A stretch of DNA of 64,000 bases from Campylobacter hyointestinalis subsp. lawsonii (GTDB taxonomy: Bacteria > Campylobacterota > Campylobacteria > Campylobacterales > Campylobacteraceae), in contig NZ_CP053828.1 of assembly GCF_013372165.1 (NCBI RefSeq), forward strand, positions 1,550,001 to 1,614,000, given 5' to 3'. The notes below the pieces were generated by a model, which was not told where the DNA came from, searched no databases, and was given only the letters and a program-made list of their open reading frames with translations. Of this stretch, positions 29,147 to 37,727 are shown in pieces. The number at the start of each line of letters is the position of its first letter. Position 1 is the stretch's first letter. The position numbers and the translations under genes are program-made.

Positions 29147-30165
29147 TATTTATTTCTGAATTTAGCTTCTACACGGCGATTTTGGGCACGTCCTTCTTTT
29201 GTAGCATTTGATGCTATAGGTTTTGACTCACCAAATCCTTCTGTAGTGATCTTGCTTTTACTAACGCCCATTTTTTCTAAAACAGATGCAACTGCATTAG
29301 CTCTTTTTAGTGATAGCTTTTGGTTATAAGCATCAGAGCCGGTGCTATCAGTATGTCCTTCTAGGATAACTCTATACTCTGGGTTATCTATCATAACATT
29401 TGCTACTTCTTTTATCTTTGCTTCATACTCAGGGCTAACTGTAGCACTATCAAATGCAAAATTTGCTTTTAAGCTTAAGCGAATAACTTTTTCACAACCA
29501 TATTCATCAACAACAACGCCTTTTGGAGTGCCAGGGCATCTATCTACATTGTCAAAAACGCCATCACCATCTTCGTCGCCGATAGCTGGAGCAATAGGTG
29601 CTGGAGCAGGAGCTACTTTTTCTACTACTGGAGCAGGAGCTGCCTTAGCAACCTCACCAAAAGAGACTGCAAATCCAAGAGAGTATAAGAATGTGTTTGA
29701 TCCGTGATTCCAATCAAGCGCATCTCTAGCTTCTGCTTTAAGTGAGAAGTTATCTGTAACTTTGTATTTCAAGCCAAGACCAGCTTGAGCAAATCCACCA
29801 TCTTCGATATCGTTTGCTTCATGAGTAAGATCTTGATATCCAAGTCCTAAAAGTCCATAAACAGAAAATACATCAGTCAAAGGAAAATCTTTAATTAAAT
29901 TTATATAGTATCTTGTTAGATCAGTCTCTCTACCTAATATATTTTCGAAAGTTACGTTTTTAGAATAGTCAAAACCAAGCTCTAATTGACTTAGTAAAAA
30001 CATATCTAGATTTCCAGCTATTCTTAAACCTATAAATTTTTGGTCATCAATACCTTGAGTACCTTCTGGATGGGCATATCCCACAACTGGAGTAAATTCG
30101 TAGTTATATGTGTTAGCACCAAAAAGTGCAGATGCAGCACATAACGCCAAAGCAATCTTTTTCAT
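29146..30165 (-). CDS. cadF: CadF-like OmpA-family outer membrane protein
   Basis: The 339-residue protein has a signal peptide (MKKIALALCAASALFGA), an eight-strand OmpA-type barrel (to about residue 170), a Pro/Ala hinge, a thrombospondin-type calcium-binding DEDGDGVFDNVDRCPGTPKG and a C-terminal OmpA-like peptidoglycan domain (LEGHTDSTGSDAYNQKLSLKRA). Order and location beside rpsI-rplM identify the CadF fibronectin-binding adhesin locus. In C. jejuni CadF the fibronectin motif FRLS is followed by a Ser-Asp and an ETRD-like stretch; the matching place here reads YKVT-DNFSLKAEARD, so the motif is not conserved. The adhesin role is therefore inferred from locus and family only. Confidence 0.85.
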   Translation of the reverse strand: MKKIALALCAASALFGANTYNYEFTPVVGYAHPEGTQGIDDQKFIGLRIAGNLDMFLLSQLELGFDYSKNVTFENILGRETDLTRYYINLIKDFPLTDVFSVYGLLGLGYQDLTHEANDIEDGGFAQAGLGLKYKVTDNFSLKAEARDALDWNHGSNTFLYSLGFAVSFGEVAKAAPAPVVEKVAPAPAPIAPAIGDEDGDGVFDNVDRCPGTPKGVVVDEYGCEKVIRLSLKANFAFDSATVSPEYEAKIKEVANVMIDNPEYRVILEGHTDSTGSDAYNQKLSLKRANAVASVLEKMGVSKSKITTEGFGESKPIASNATKEGRAQNRRVEAKFRNK

Positions 30166-30195
30166 TTCTTGTCCTTTATAGAATTTTCATATACT

Positions 30196-30201
30196 ATTTT
30201 A
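30196..30201 (-). promoter_or_regulatory. Candidate extended -10 promoter element for cadF
   Basis: On the minus strand TGTGCTAAAAT stands about 31 bases before the cadF ATG, with TAAAAT as the -10 hexamer. It lies downstream of the candidate small RNA, so cadF need not depend on that transcript. Confidence 0.5.
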
Positions 30202-30233
30202 GCACAATTTTTTAATTTTATTATAAATTTTTT

Positions 30234-30345
30234 AAAAAAATGATTTAAACAATCTACATTTTAAAGAGAGACTTAAAGGGAGGCGACCACCTAAAATCTA
30301 GATGGTCGGATCAATTATTACAAAAAGGAGGTTTACTGTTGAACG
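30234..30345 (-). ncRNA. Candidate small RNA with two anti-Shine-Dalgarno-like stretches
   Basis: The 335-bp gap between rpsI and cadF holds an island of higher GC in very AT-rich DNA. On the minus strand a consensus TATAAT (30351-30356) lies seven bases before CGCCGTTCAACAG, the likely 5' end. The predicted transcript then has CCTCCTTTTT (30331-30322), a hairpin CGACCA...TGGTCG (30284-30308, about nine pairs with one mismatch), CCTCCCTTT (30283-30275), and ends at a weak GATT-GTTTA-AATC stem followed by seven T's (30254-30234). Length would be about 110 nt. The two C/U-rich stretches are complementary to AAGGAGG or AAAGGGAGG ribosome sites. No long reading frame is seen. I do not match it to a known RNA family; SRP RNA and 6S RNA were considered and do not fit. 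Confidence 0.5.
30284..30308 (-). other. Hairpin inside the candidate small RNA
   Basis: CGACCACCTA and TAGATGGTCG pair with one C-A mismatch around a five-base loop. It separates the two C/U-rich stretches so that both would stay single-stranded. Confidence 0.6.
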
Positions 30346-30350
30346 GCGTA

Positions 30351-30356
30351 ATTATA
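30351..30356 (-). promoter_or_regulatory. -10 element upstream of the candidate small RNA
   Basis: TATAAT on the minus strand, in the context CTATATATAATTACGCCG, with the GC-richer RNA segment beginning at the expected +1 distance. Confidence 0.55.
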
Positions 30357-30447
30357 TATAGAAGTTATTAACTTAATCGAAATTTTTTATAAACTTTTAC
30401 TAAATAAATAAGGGTAAATTTGATAGATAATATAAAATAGATAATAT

Positions 30448-30479
30448 AAATTTGAAAGCCCAAACGAGCTTCCAAATTT
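30448..30479 (-). terminator. Terminator after rpsI
   Basis: AAATTTGGAAGC and GCTTTCAAATTT pair over 12 bp (one G-T pair) around an eight-base loop, shortly after the rpsI stop. The following minus-strand sequence is A/T-rich with only short T runs. It would separate the ribosomal protein operon from the small RNA and cadF. Confidence 0.7.
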
Positions 30480-30500
30480 GATAATATTGAGAAATAAAGA

Positions 30501-30890
30501 TTATCTCTTTGAGAATTGCGGACTTCTTCTCGCTTTTCTGCGGCCATATTTTTTACGCTCAACAACACGGCTATCACGACTTAGAAGGCCTTGTGGTTTA
30601 AGAGCTGCTCTAAATGTTGCGTCGATAGAAGCTAAAGCTCTTGAAATTCCGTGTCTCAAAGCCTCTGCTTGAGCTGAATACCCACCACCTAAAGTCGTGG
30701 CTGTGATATCCATAGAAGTTTCTTGTTTTGTTACTAATAATGGTTGAACTACTTTAAGCTTTATAGCTTCGTGTCCGCCAAGCCAAGTGTTTAGATCCAT
30801 ACCATTTACAACTATTTTGCCACTACCTGGTTTTACCCAAACTTTAGCAACTGCTGTTTTTCTCTTACCTGTTGCGTATGTTGTTGCCAT
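30501..30890 (-). CDS. rpsI: 30S ribosomal protein S9
   Basis: S9 (129 residues) binds the head of the small ribosomal subunit, and its C-terminal tail reaches the P-site tRNA. The motif [14 protein letters not shown] at the start, [19 protein letters not shown] in the middle and the tail [13 protein letters not shown] with the final Ser-Lys-Arg are diagnostic. It follows rplM by two bases, the usual rplM-rpsI pair. Confidence 0.97.
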   Translation of the reverse strand: MATTYATGKRKTAVAKVWVKPGSGKIVVNGMDLNTWLGGHEAIKLKVVQPLLVTKQETSMDITATTLGGGYSAQAEALRHGISRALASIDATFRAALKPQGLLSRDSRVVERKKYGRRKARRSPQFSKR

Positions 30891-30892
30891 TA

Positions 30893-31318
30893 TTATTTTC
30901 CTTCTTTAGCTATTTGTGCAGTGTGCGGATGCTCACTACCGGCATAAATTTTTAATTTTTTAAGCATCTCTTTGCCTAATTTTGTCTTAGGTAGCATACC
31001 ACGGACTGCTAATTTATAAAGTTTTTCAGGTTTATTAGCTAGTAAATCACCAAATTTTTCGCTTTTTACGCTACCAAAATAGCCTGAATGTCTGTGATAA
31101 AGCTTCTCTTCAGCTTTATTCGCACCTGTGAATTCTGCCTTACTAGCGTTGATGATGATTACATAATCTCCACAATCAACATTTGGGCTAAATCCTGGCT
31201 TATGTTTGCCACGAAGTAGTGTAGCAGCTTCAGTTAGCAATCTACCAAATCTCTTTCCAGAAGCATCAAGAACGATCCAATCACGCTTTACTTCATTTGG
31301 CTTTGTTATCTTTGTCAT
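30893..31318 (-). CDS. rplM: 50S ribosomal protein L13
   Basis: L13 (141 residues) is an early assembly protein of the large subunit. Family features include [20 protein letters not shown] near the start, [20 protein letters not shown] and [20 protein letters not shown] later. It is the first gene of rplM-rpsI, with a likely promoter at 31355-31360. Confidence 0.97.
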   Translation of the reverse strand: MTKITKPNEVKRDWIVLDASGKRFGRLLTEAATLLRGKHKPGFSPNVDCGDYVIIINASKAEFTGANKAEEKLYHRHSGYFGSVKSEKFGDLLANKPEKLYKLAVRGMLPKTKLGKEMLKKLKIYAGSEHPHTAQIAKEGK

Positions 31319-31354
31319 AATCTTGCCTTTTATATAATTAATTTAAGAGATGAA

Positions 31355-31360
31355 ATTATA
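31355..31360 (-). promoter_or_regulatory. Candidate -10 element for rplM-rpsI
   Basis: On the minus strand the consensus TATAAT (context GCTATAATTTC) lies about 37 bases before the rplM ATG. Confidence 0.55.
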
Positions 31361-31404
31361 GCGAGACTAACTTAAAAATAACTGAATTTAAGAAAATTTT
31401 TATA

Positions 31405-34158
31405 TTAGAGCTTTGAAATTTGAATTTCATCATGTAGTATATAAACTATACTAGCTTTTAGATTTTTTTGTGGATAAATTTGAGATAAAATATCTAGATA
31501 TTCTTTGACTTGCTCTTTATGCTCATCGCTATTTTTAAGAGAGGTTTTATAGTCTATTATCTCGATTTCATCGCTATTTACACATAATAAATCGATGCGT
31601 TTTAACGCCCCATTAAATCCGATATCTTGCTCTTGATATAATCTTTTATCTTTTATAATTTCTAAAAATTGCGGGTTATTTAAAAGTCTATCAACTCTAG
31701 CTTTAATCTCTTTTAAGCCATCTTGGTCGATAAATGCTCCAAATTTATTATACAAGCAATTTTGAGCGATTTTAAGCGATTTTAAATCAGCAAAATCAAT
31801 GCTCTCAAGATAATAATGCAGCGCCTTGCCAAAGTAGATAGAATCTAAGCTCTCTTTTGGCTTATCACTGGTTAAAATCTCTTGTGGCGCAACCTTTTCA
31901 AATGGTTTAAGATGGATTATTTGCGGCCTTGGCTCTTGCTTCTTGTCGATATTTGGTTTGATAATCCCTGATTTGCATTCATCTAAATTTAGATATTCTA
32001 CTGCTTTGCCATTTGATTCATAACTAGTAAAATATGAGATATTGTTGCCATTTGGATTATCTTTGGCTAAGATTATTAAGCTATGTTTAGCCCTGGTTAA
32101 TGCTACATAAATTTTATTTATAACCTCTTTTCTATCAAGCTCTTTTTGTCTATCTTGAAGCTTGATATAATTCTCATCGCCCAAATACTCAAACACCTTA
32201 TTAGCTAACCTTATATCCCAGCTATCTGTGTTTAGATTATACTCCATTAAAAATTTATCTTTTTGGCTATTTTCTTTGCCTATATAATCAAGCACGATGA
32301 CATGGTCAAATTGCAGCCCTTTGCTCTTATGAACGGTCATTATCGTTATGCCTTTTTGGCTATTTTTGGCACTATTTGTCTGGTCATTATCGATATTAAA
32401 AGCAAAGTCGTATATATCGCTATATCTGCTACTAATCTCATATAGTTTCAATAGATCAACATCACAAGGCTCAAGCTCAAGGTATTTAGCGATAAATTTA
32501 AGAGTTTGAGCTACGCTAGCATCGCTTTTTAACTCTAGTTTGACTTTTTTGTTTTTGGTTATCTCATATTGAGCGTTTAAATATATCTCATCACCAAAAA
32601 TAGAGTATTTCAAAAACGCCACCACCGCCGCTACATTTGCACTTTTGATAAGATTATTTGTAGTTTGAGTCGATACTTCTAAACCTTTATCTTCTAAAAA
32701 ATCTTTGATATTATAAATATCACTATTTTTCCAACAAAGTATCGCCATATCTTCATACTTTACACCAAATTTACTTAGATGATTTATGCTATCATAAATT
32801 GCCTCTAAATATTTTTCTCTATCAAATTTAATAACCCTCACATAGCCATCATCTTTGCTATTTGGAATTTGATTTTTGTAGTGTGGATATTTGTATTTAA
32901 ATTTATCATTTACATATTCTACTATGATTTTATCACTGCGATAATTTTTATCTAGGCTTTGAGTTTTTATCTGTGGGAATTTAAATTTAAGCTTATCAAA
33001 TAGCCCACTTTGACCCCCACGAAATCTATAAATACTCTGCTTTATATCACCAACATAAAAAAAGCTCCCAATGCCACTTTGACCTATGCCAGAGAGACTT
33101 TCAGCTATGAGTGGTTCTAATATCTCATACTGCTTGATATCAGTATCTTGAAACTCATCGATCAAAATATGCCTGATCTTAGCATCAAGGCGAAAATATA
33201 GCATATCGATATTTTGCTTGTTTTTGTTAGTTAAAAGCTCATTAACCCAATTTGTGATATCGGCAAAACTTAGGCTATTTTCACGGCGATTTACATTAGC
33301 GATTGCCTTTTTATAGAGATCCACAAAATATGAAATTTGAGATATTTCATATTTCTCAAGAGCTAGATAATACTCTTTTAAAGCATTTATAAACTCATCT
33401 CTAGCGGCGTTAAATTCGGCGTTGTCTCTTACTTTATTAAAATAATTTTTCTTTATATCTTTTACAACCGCTTTTTCAACTATATCTTTTAAGCTTAAAT
33501 TTTTATTAAAATTACTTATATAATTCTTATCGCTACTCAATTTTAATGCCACATCACATAGGGCAGTATATCTATCCATTGCGTTTTTAGGGCTTGGCAA
33601 TGGGGCGCCTAATTTATCAAATTTAGTTTGTGAGAGTAGAGAAAGCTTTTCAAAAAGGGCATTTTCTTTGCTATTTGTATAATATAGATATTTTGCTACT
33701 TTGCTCATCATTGAATTTGAGTTTAAGAGCCTTTTAAACTCATTTTTAACCTCAATGCTATTATCATTAAGAGAGTTAAAATCTGGCATAAGACCTAAAT
33801 TTAAACTAAACTGCCTAAGAATAGTAGCAAAAAAGGAGTCAAATGTAGATATCTTTAACTCACTTGATAAAAAATCAGCCATAAATTTATCTCTAAGTGC
33901 CAAAACTTCTTCTTTTGATTTGCCCAAAAGCTCGCAAATCGCATTTCTCTCGCCATCGCACTTGCTTAAATGTAGATTACAAAATGTATCTGTGAACCTG
34001 TGTTTCATCTCGTTTGCAGCTTTGTTTGTGAATGTTAGGGCTAGGATTTTGCTTGGGTGATTGCCTTGTAATAATAGAGCGATATAGCGAACTGATAGAG
34101 CAAATGTCTTGCCACTTCCTGCACTCGCTTCTAAGCACAAATAATTTTCAAATTTCAT
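31405..34158 (-). CDS. addA: AddA-type helicase-nuclease subunit
   Basis: AddA is the UvrD-like helicase and nuclease subunit of AddAB, which processes DNA double-strand ends for RecA-dependent repair. The 917-residue protein has Walker A EASAGSGKTFA (residues 10-20), LALTFTNKAANEM, the DEFQDTD helicase motif, TVHKSKGLQFDHVIVLDY, VALTRAKHSLIIL and a C-terminal nuclease motif around IDYKTS. It is shorter than Bacillus AddA, as in other Campylobacterota. An in-frame ATG at 34176 exists, but the ATG at 34158 has AGGGG upstream and overlaps the addB stop by ATGA. Confidence 0.88.
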   Translation of the reverse strand: MKFENYLCLEASAGSGKTFALSVRYIALLLQGNHPSKILALTFTNKAANEMKHRFTDTFCNLHLSKCDGERNAICELLGKSKEEVLALRDKFMADFLSSELKISTFDSFFATILRQFSLNLGLMPDFNSLNDNSIEVKNEFKRLLNSNSMMSKVAKYLYYTNSKENALFEKLSLLSQTKFDKLGAPLPSPKNAMDRYTALCDVALKLSSDKNYISNFNKNLSLKDIVEKAVVKDIKKNYFNKVRDNAEFNAARDEFINALKEYYLALEKYEISQISYFVDLYKKAIANVNRRENSLSFADITNWVNELLTNKNKQNIDMLYFRLDAKIRHILIDEFQDTDIKQYEILEPLIAESLSGIGQSGIGSFFYVGDIKQSIYRFRGGQSGLFDKLKFKFPQIKTQSLDKNYRSDKIIVEYVNDKFKYKYPHYKNQIPNSKDDGYVRVIKFDREKYLEAIYDSINHLSKFGVKYEDMAILCWKNSDIYNIKDFLEDKGLEVSTQTTNNLIKSANVAAVVAFLKYSIFGDEIYLNAQYEITKNKKVKLELKSDASVAQTLKFIAKYLELEPCDVDLLKLYEISSRYSDIYDFAFNIDNDQTNSAKNSQKGITIMTVHKSKGLQFDHVIVLDYIGKENSQKDKFLMEYNLNTDSWDIRLANKVFEYLGDENYIKLQDRQKELDRKEVINKIYVALTRAKHSLIILAKDNPNGNNISYFTSYESNGKAVEYLNLDECKSGIIKPNIDKKQEPRPQIIHLKPFEKVAPQEILTSDKPKESLDSIYFGKALHYYLESIDFADLKSLKIAQNCLYNKFGAFIDQDGLKEIKARVDRLLNNPQFLEIIKDKRLYQEQDIGFNGALKRIDLLCVNSDEIEIIDYKTSLKNSDEHKEQVKEYLDILSQIYPQKNLKASIVYILHDEIQISKL

Positions 34159-36509
34159 CTTAATCCCCTTAAACACAGAGATTCATACGGACATATATCG
34201 CAATGTTTTGTATCTTGAGAAAAGGGAATTTGGCTATTACTCATCTTTTTTAACTCATCTAAAACTTCGATTAATTTATCAATGTCGGCTTTGCTATTAG
34301 TAAATTTATTATCATCAAATGAGTAGAAATACCCCTTAGCGGTTTTATCAAATTTCGCTTGATACAAAAGCTCATAAAACGCTAGCTGCAAGGACTTTTC
34401 ATCTGCTTTTCCACTCTTATAATCAATAAGCCAAATATCATTACCATTGATATCTACTCTATCAATCTTGCCTTTGATAAAAATCCCATTAAACTTAGCT
34501 TCAATCTTTTTCTCACATTCGCTAACGCTAAATCCATCTTTGAAATGGCTATTTTGACTAGATGCGAACTCATCAAGTTTTAGCTTGAAAATCTCGCTTT
34601 TTAGCGTGGTATCTTTTTGATATTTGCTATATATCTGTAAAAACTCGCTTTTATCAAATTTAGCGCTTGATTGCTTAAAATACTCTTCTAAAGCTTCATG
34701 TACCAAAGTGCCAAAATCTAGCGCATCTCTATCATAAAATCTAGATTCTTTAATCTTTTTGATATATTTATAATAATACCGCCTTTTGCATTTAAGATAG
34801 GTATCTAAGCGACTAAATGAGATAGGCTCAGCGAAAAAATCGTGAGTTTCTACAATATCCCTAGGCGTCAAATCAATAGCGATTCCGCCTTTATGCAAGG
34901 CGTTTTCATATGAAATTTGCGAAATTTCAATCTTCTTAACGCTCTCAAAATCCCTAATAAATCTAGATACGATATTCTCATCATTTTCAACATAGCTGAT
35001 AGATACCCTTTTGGCTCTATTTATCAAGCTTTCGTAGTAAAATCTCTGTAAATTCTCTCTATCACTATGACTGATTAGACCAGCATTTTTTCTCACTGCT
35101 GAGCTTAGAAACATCTCTTTTTGGCTTCTTTTAGGCACCAAAGAGTCATTAAAATCAACTATAATCACGCCGTCATAACTCTTAAATCTACTCTCTAAAA
35201 TCCCAATCACGCTTACTAAACCACCGCCGACCATGCTTTGAGTTTTACTAGAGAAATTTATCAAAAATAGCTCCAAAACATCGCTAAATTTAAGTTCTAT
35301 TTGGCGTAAAAGAGTTTTGATAGAAAATAGCTCATTTTCTATAATCTCATCTATCTCATCAACCCTTTTGATATCATTTAATAGCGATTTTATCGCATTC
35401 TCAAAGCTATCAAATTTAGCCTTAGAATAGAACATATTTTGGATATCTTGATATATTTGCGTTGGGATTTTAAAGCTATTTAGAGTTGCTATTAACTGAT
35501 TTAGTTCTTTGGAATTTTGTATATAATTCTCATCAAACTCATACTCCAATCCTTGAGATATAGCCTCTTTAATCGTATGTAAAAGCGTGTAAATTTGGCT
35601 ATTTTTCAAGCTTTTTCCCATAGCGTAATTTAGCATATTATTCTCATCTAAATTCTGCAAAATTAAAGCAAAGCTCTCATCAGGCAGTATCACGGCGATA
35701 TCTTGTGGTTTTATCCCATCTCTTATCATATTTGATATCTCATCAAAAACAAATGCCGCTTGCAAGCTACGAATAGAAAATCCCTTGATATTTATATTTG
35801 GGTTTTGGTTTAGTTTGGTCTTGCTTTCTATGGATTTATCGCTTAAATTTAGTTTATAGTTATGGCCGGTTTTGAAATTTAAATTTGTGAAATTCCTTAT
35901 CTTTTCTATCGTTTTTTGATTAAATTTACTACAATCAAAATTTAAAATAAGTGGAATTTTTTCGCTTATTTTAATCAAAATCTCCCACTCCAAAAGCGTC
36001 AAAATCCCATCAATCCGTAGCTCAATCCTATCAAAATTGCTAATGAAATTTGGATTTATCTCATAGTAATCACTTATCGTAATATCATCATATAAGCCAA
36101 GTTCATCTAAGCTCTGCTTATAAATCCGCCCTAGATTATCTAAAATTGTCAGATGCTCATCATAATTAGCGTATGTATCAGCGATACTTAAATCTGCGAC
36201 TCTCTTTTTCTCTTTGCTTAGCTCTTTGAAAAATGAAAATAGGTAGTTTGAGTTTTTCAAAAAGACCAAAAATTCATCTTTTATATTTAATATCGAAGAG
36301 ATATTCTCCACCCTATTAATAGCATTTCGCATATATAGCAAGGACTCCATATCAGTAGCACGGCGTCTATCTGGGACATATATAACCTCACCAAAAAACT
36401 CTGCTATATTCATTATCTTTGGCAAGAGCGAATTTGAGCTTAGATTATTAGAATAAAAATCCCGCACATTTCTAGAAGTGCTAAGGACAAAAAGAGCTCT
36501 ATTTTGCAT
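34155..36509 (-). CDS. addB: AddB-type nuclease subunit with iron-sulfur staple
   Basis: AddB is the partner of AddA, expected to recognise Chi-like sites and cut the other strand. The 784-residue product has a degenerate helicase-like N-terminal region and a C-terminal PD-(D/E)XK nuclease domain (KIDRVDINGNDIWLIDYKSG near residue 690). A cysteine in YLKCKRRYYYKY and the last cluster CDICPYESLC fit the four-Cys iron-sulfur staple of AddB nucleases. The first residues (MQNRALFVLSTSRN) lack a proper Walker A, as expected for AddB. It overlaps the FixH-like gene upstream by 11 bp. Confidence 0.85.
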   Translation of the reverse strand: MQNRALFVLSTSRNVRDFYSNNLSSNSLLPKIMNIAEFFGEVIYVPDRRRATDMESLLYMRNAINRVENISSILNIKDEFLVFLKNSNYLFSFFKELSKEKKRVADLSIADTYANYDEHLTILDNLGRIYKQSLDELGLYDDITISDYYEINPNFISNFDRIELRIDGILTLLEWEILIKISEKIPLILNFDCSKFNQKTIEKIRNFTNLNFKTGHNYKLNLSDKSIESKTKLNQNPNINIKGFSIRSLQAAFVFDEISNMIRDGIKPQDIAVILPDESFALILQNLDENNMLNYAMGKSLKNSQIYTLLHTIKEAISQGLEYEFDENYIQNSKELNQLIATLNSFKIPTQIYQDIQNMFYSKAKFDSFENAIKSLLNDIKRVDEIDEIIENELFSIKTLLRQIELKFSDVLELFLINFSSKTQSMVGGGLVSVIGILESRFKSYDGVIIVDFNDSLVPKRSQKEMFLSSAVRKNAGLISHSDRENLQRFYYESLINRAKRVSISYVENDENIVSRFIRDFESVKKIEISQISYENALHKGGIAIDLTPRDIVETHDFFAEPISFSRLDTYLKCKRRYYYKYIKKIKESRFYDRDALDFGTLVHEALEEYFKQSSAKFDKSEFLQIYSKYQKDTTLKSEIFKLKLDEFASSQNSHFKDGFSVSECEKKIEAKFNGIFIKGKIDRVDINGNDIWLIDYKSGKADEKSLQLAFYELLYQAKFDKTAKGYFYSFDDNKFTNSKADIDKLIEVLDELKKMSNSQIPFSQDTKHCDICPYESLCLRGLR

Positions 36510-37029
36510 ATAGCTCTACTTTATAAAATCCTGTTTTATTCTCATCGATAATAATCTTAGCTTTTATCTGCCATCTACCTGCTTTGGTTAGATTAAGGTC
36601 ATTTATAACCATCTTGCCACTTTGATTTTGAGATATTAGCTCTTTGTCAAATTCACTGCTATCTGGGCGAGTTAGCAATATCTTAGTAGAATAGCTAGTC
36701 GCATTTGTATCAAATTTGAGATTGAAATTTTGATTTAATGGCACTATTGTCGCACTCTTGCCTCTGCGAAGTTTTTGGGTTTGGCTAGGCAAGATTAGCG
36801 AATTTAGCTCAATTTGCGGAGTTGTATTAAAACTAAATTCACGACTAAAATTTGATTGAGCCGCTTGGATTTCATTAAATTTGCTATCGACTTTTTGATA
36901 CTTATCAAAGTAATAATCATCAATATAAACAGGATAATCCAAGGAGTAATATATAGTATAAGCACAAGCACAAACTATAGCAAATATGGAGAGTAAAATT
37001 CCATATGGCCAAAATGTTTTTTTACGCAT
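36499..37029 (-). CDS. FixH/CcoH-like protein, cbb3 oxidase assembly
   Basis: The 176-residue protein has one N-terminal membrane helix (MRKKTFWPYGILLSIFAIVCACAYTIYYS) followed by a periplasmic beta-rich domain. The W-P-x-G at the helix start, DYPVYIDDYYFDKY after it, and the C-terminal GRWQIKAKIIID fit the FixH family, whose members (CcoH) help assemble cbb3 oxidase. It lies downstream of ccoNOQP in the same direction and overlaps both neighbours. The assignment is by pattern and position; the similarity to proteobacterial CcoH is weak. Confidence 0.65.
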   Translation of the reverse strand: MRKKTFWPYGILLSIFAIVCACAYTIYYSLDYPVYIDDYYFDKYQKVDSKFNEIQAAQSNFSREFSFNTTPQIELNSLILPSQTQKLRRGKSATIVPLNQNFNLKFDTNATSYSTKILLTRPDSSEFDKELISQNQSGKMVINDLNLTKAGRWQIKAKIIIDENKTGFYKVELYAK

Positions 37030-37627
37030 GAAGTCCTCTTTTAAATTTTCGCACCAAAAATATGACTATTACTAAAAATATCGAACCATAAACAAAATAT
37101 CTAAGTAAATTTAATGTAGTTTTATTTGAATTTCCTATAGAATTTACTAAAATTACATTTTTGCTTTTAGCTACCATATCAGATATATCAGCATATCCGT
37201 TTAGCATAGCTGCGTTGTAGATATCCTCACCTTTATTTGATACTAATATGGGAAGTATTGTTCCTACTTCAGGATAAGGGCTTAAAACAGCCTCTTTATC
37301 AAACAAAGCGTAAGCATCGTCTGAAGCAAATATATCTACTTTGCCTGATTTTTTATCTTCTGTTTTAGGTGAAATAACTAATAAAATATAAGGTTTTTTA
37401 AGATTACTTTCGTGTTCTTTTGTAGCAGATCTTAGATCGCTATCTTTAGTAGTTATAAGATCTAAAGTTACGCCGGTTTTTTCTTTGAGCTCAGAACCTA
37501 TTTGGTTTAATTTAGTTTTTACATTATCACTTATAATGCCTGCATTATCTATAACAATGCCATTTAAATTTGAAACTGATAAAAGAGCGGCTATCAAACC
37601 GCTCTTAAAAAATGCAGATAACTTCAT
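37022..37627 (-). CDS. TPM-domain membrane-anchored periplasmic protein
   Basis: The 201-residue product has a signal peptide (MKLSAFFKSGLIAALLSVSNLNG), then a TPM/YgcG-type domain (about residues 25-150: VIDNAGIISDNVKTKLNQIGSEL and LLVISPKTEDKK), and a C-terminal membrane helix (RYFVYGSIFLVIVIFLVRKF), leaving the domain in the periplasm. TPM domains occur in proteins linked to membrane-protein quality control and photosystem repair. The start at 37627 was chosen because the earlier in-frame codon at 37663 lies ahead of the signal peptide, and because ATGA overlaps the stop of the small gene upstream. Its role beside the cbb3 operon is not known. Confidence 0.72.
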   Translation of the reverse strand: MKLSAFFKSGLIAALLSVSNLNGIVIDNAGIISDNVKTKLNQIGSELKEKTGVTLDLITTKDSDLRSATKEHESNLKKPYILLVISPKTEDKKSGKVDIFASDDAYALFDKEAVLSPYPEVGTILPILVSNKGEDIYNAAMLNGYADISDMVAKSKNVILVNSIGNSNKTTLNLLRYFVYGSIFLVIVIFLVRKFKRGLHA

Positions 37628-37725
37628 CCGATAAATAGATGATTTGGAGTTAAAACAGACCAAGCAGTTATAGCTGCTGCTATTATAAGACCAATTACAA
37701 TAAGTGAATCTAAAATATTTGACAT
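37624..37725 (-). CDS. 33-residue single-helix membrane protein in the cbb3 cluster
   Basis: This short reading frame encodes MSNILDSLIVIGLIIAAAIT followed by AWSVLTPNHLFIG, a single hydrophobic helix (about residues 7-24) with a short polar tail. Its ATG at 37725 is preceded by AAGGAG at ideal spacing, and its stop overlaps the next gene's ATG by ATGA. It lies two bases before the DUF4006 gene end, in the dense ccoNOQP run. Size and position recall CcoM, a small cbb3 subunit known from Pseudomonas stutzeri, but I see no sequence match that proves this. Confidence 0.7.
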   Translation of the reverse strand: MSNILDSLIVIGLIIAAAITAWSVLTPNHLFIG

Positions 37726-37727
37726 TT

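Noticed and set aside
30234-30345. SRP RNA or 6S RNA as identity of the candidate small RNA
   Set aside because: The SRP loop consensus around GGAAGG-AGCA and the long open-bubble hairpin of 6S RNA are not present.
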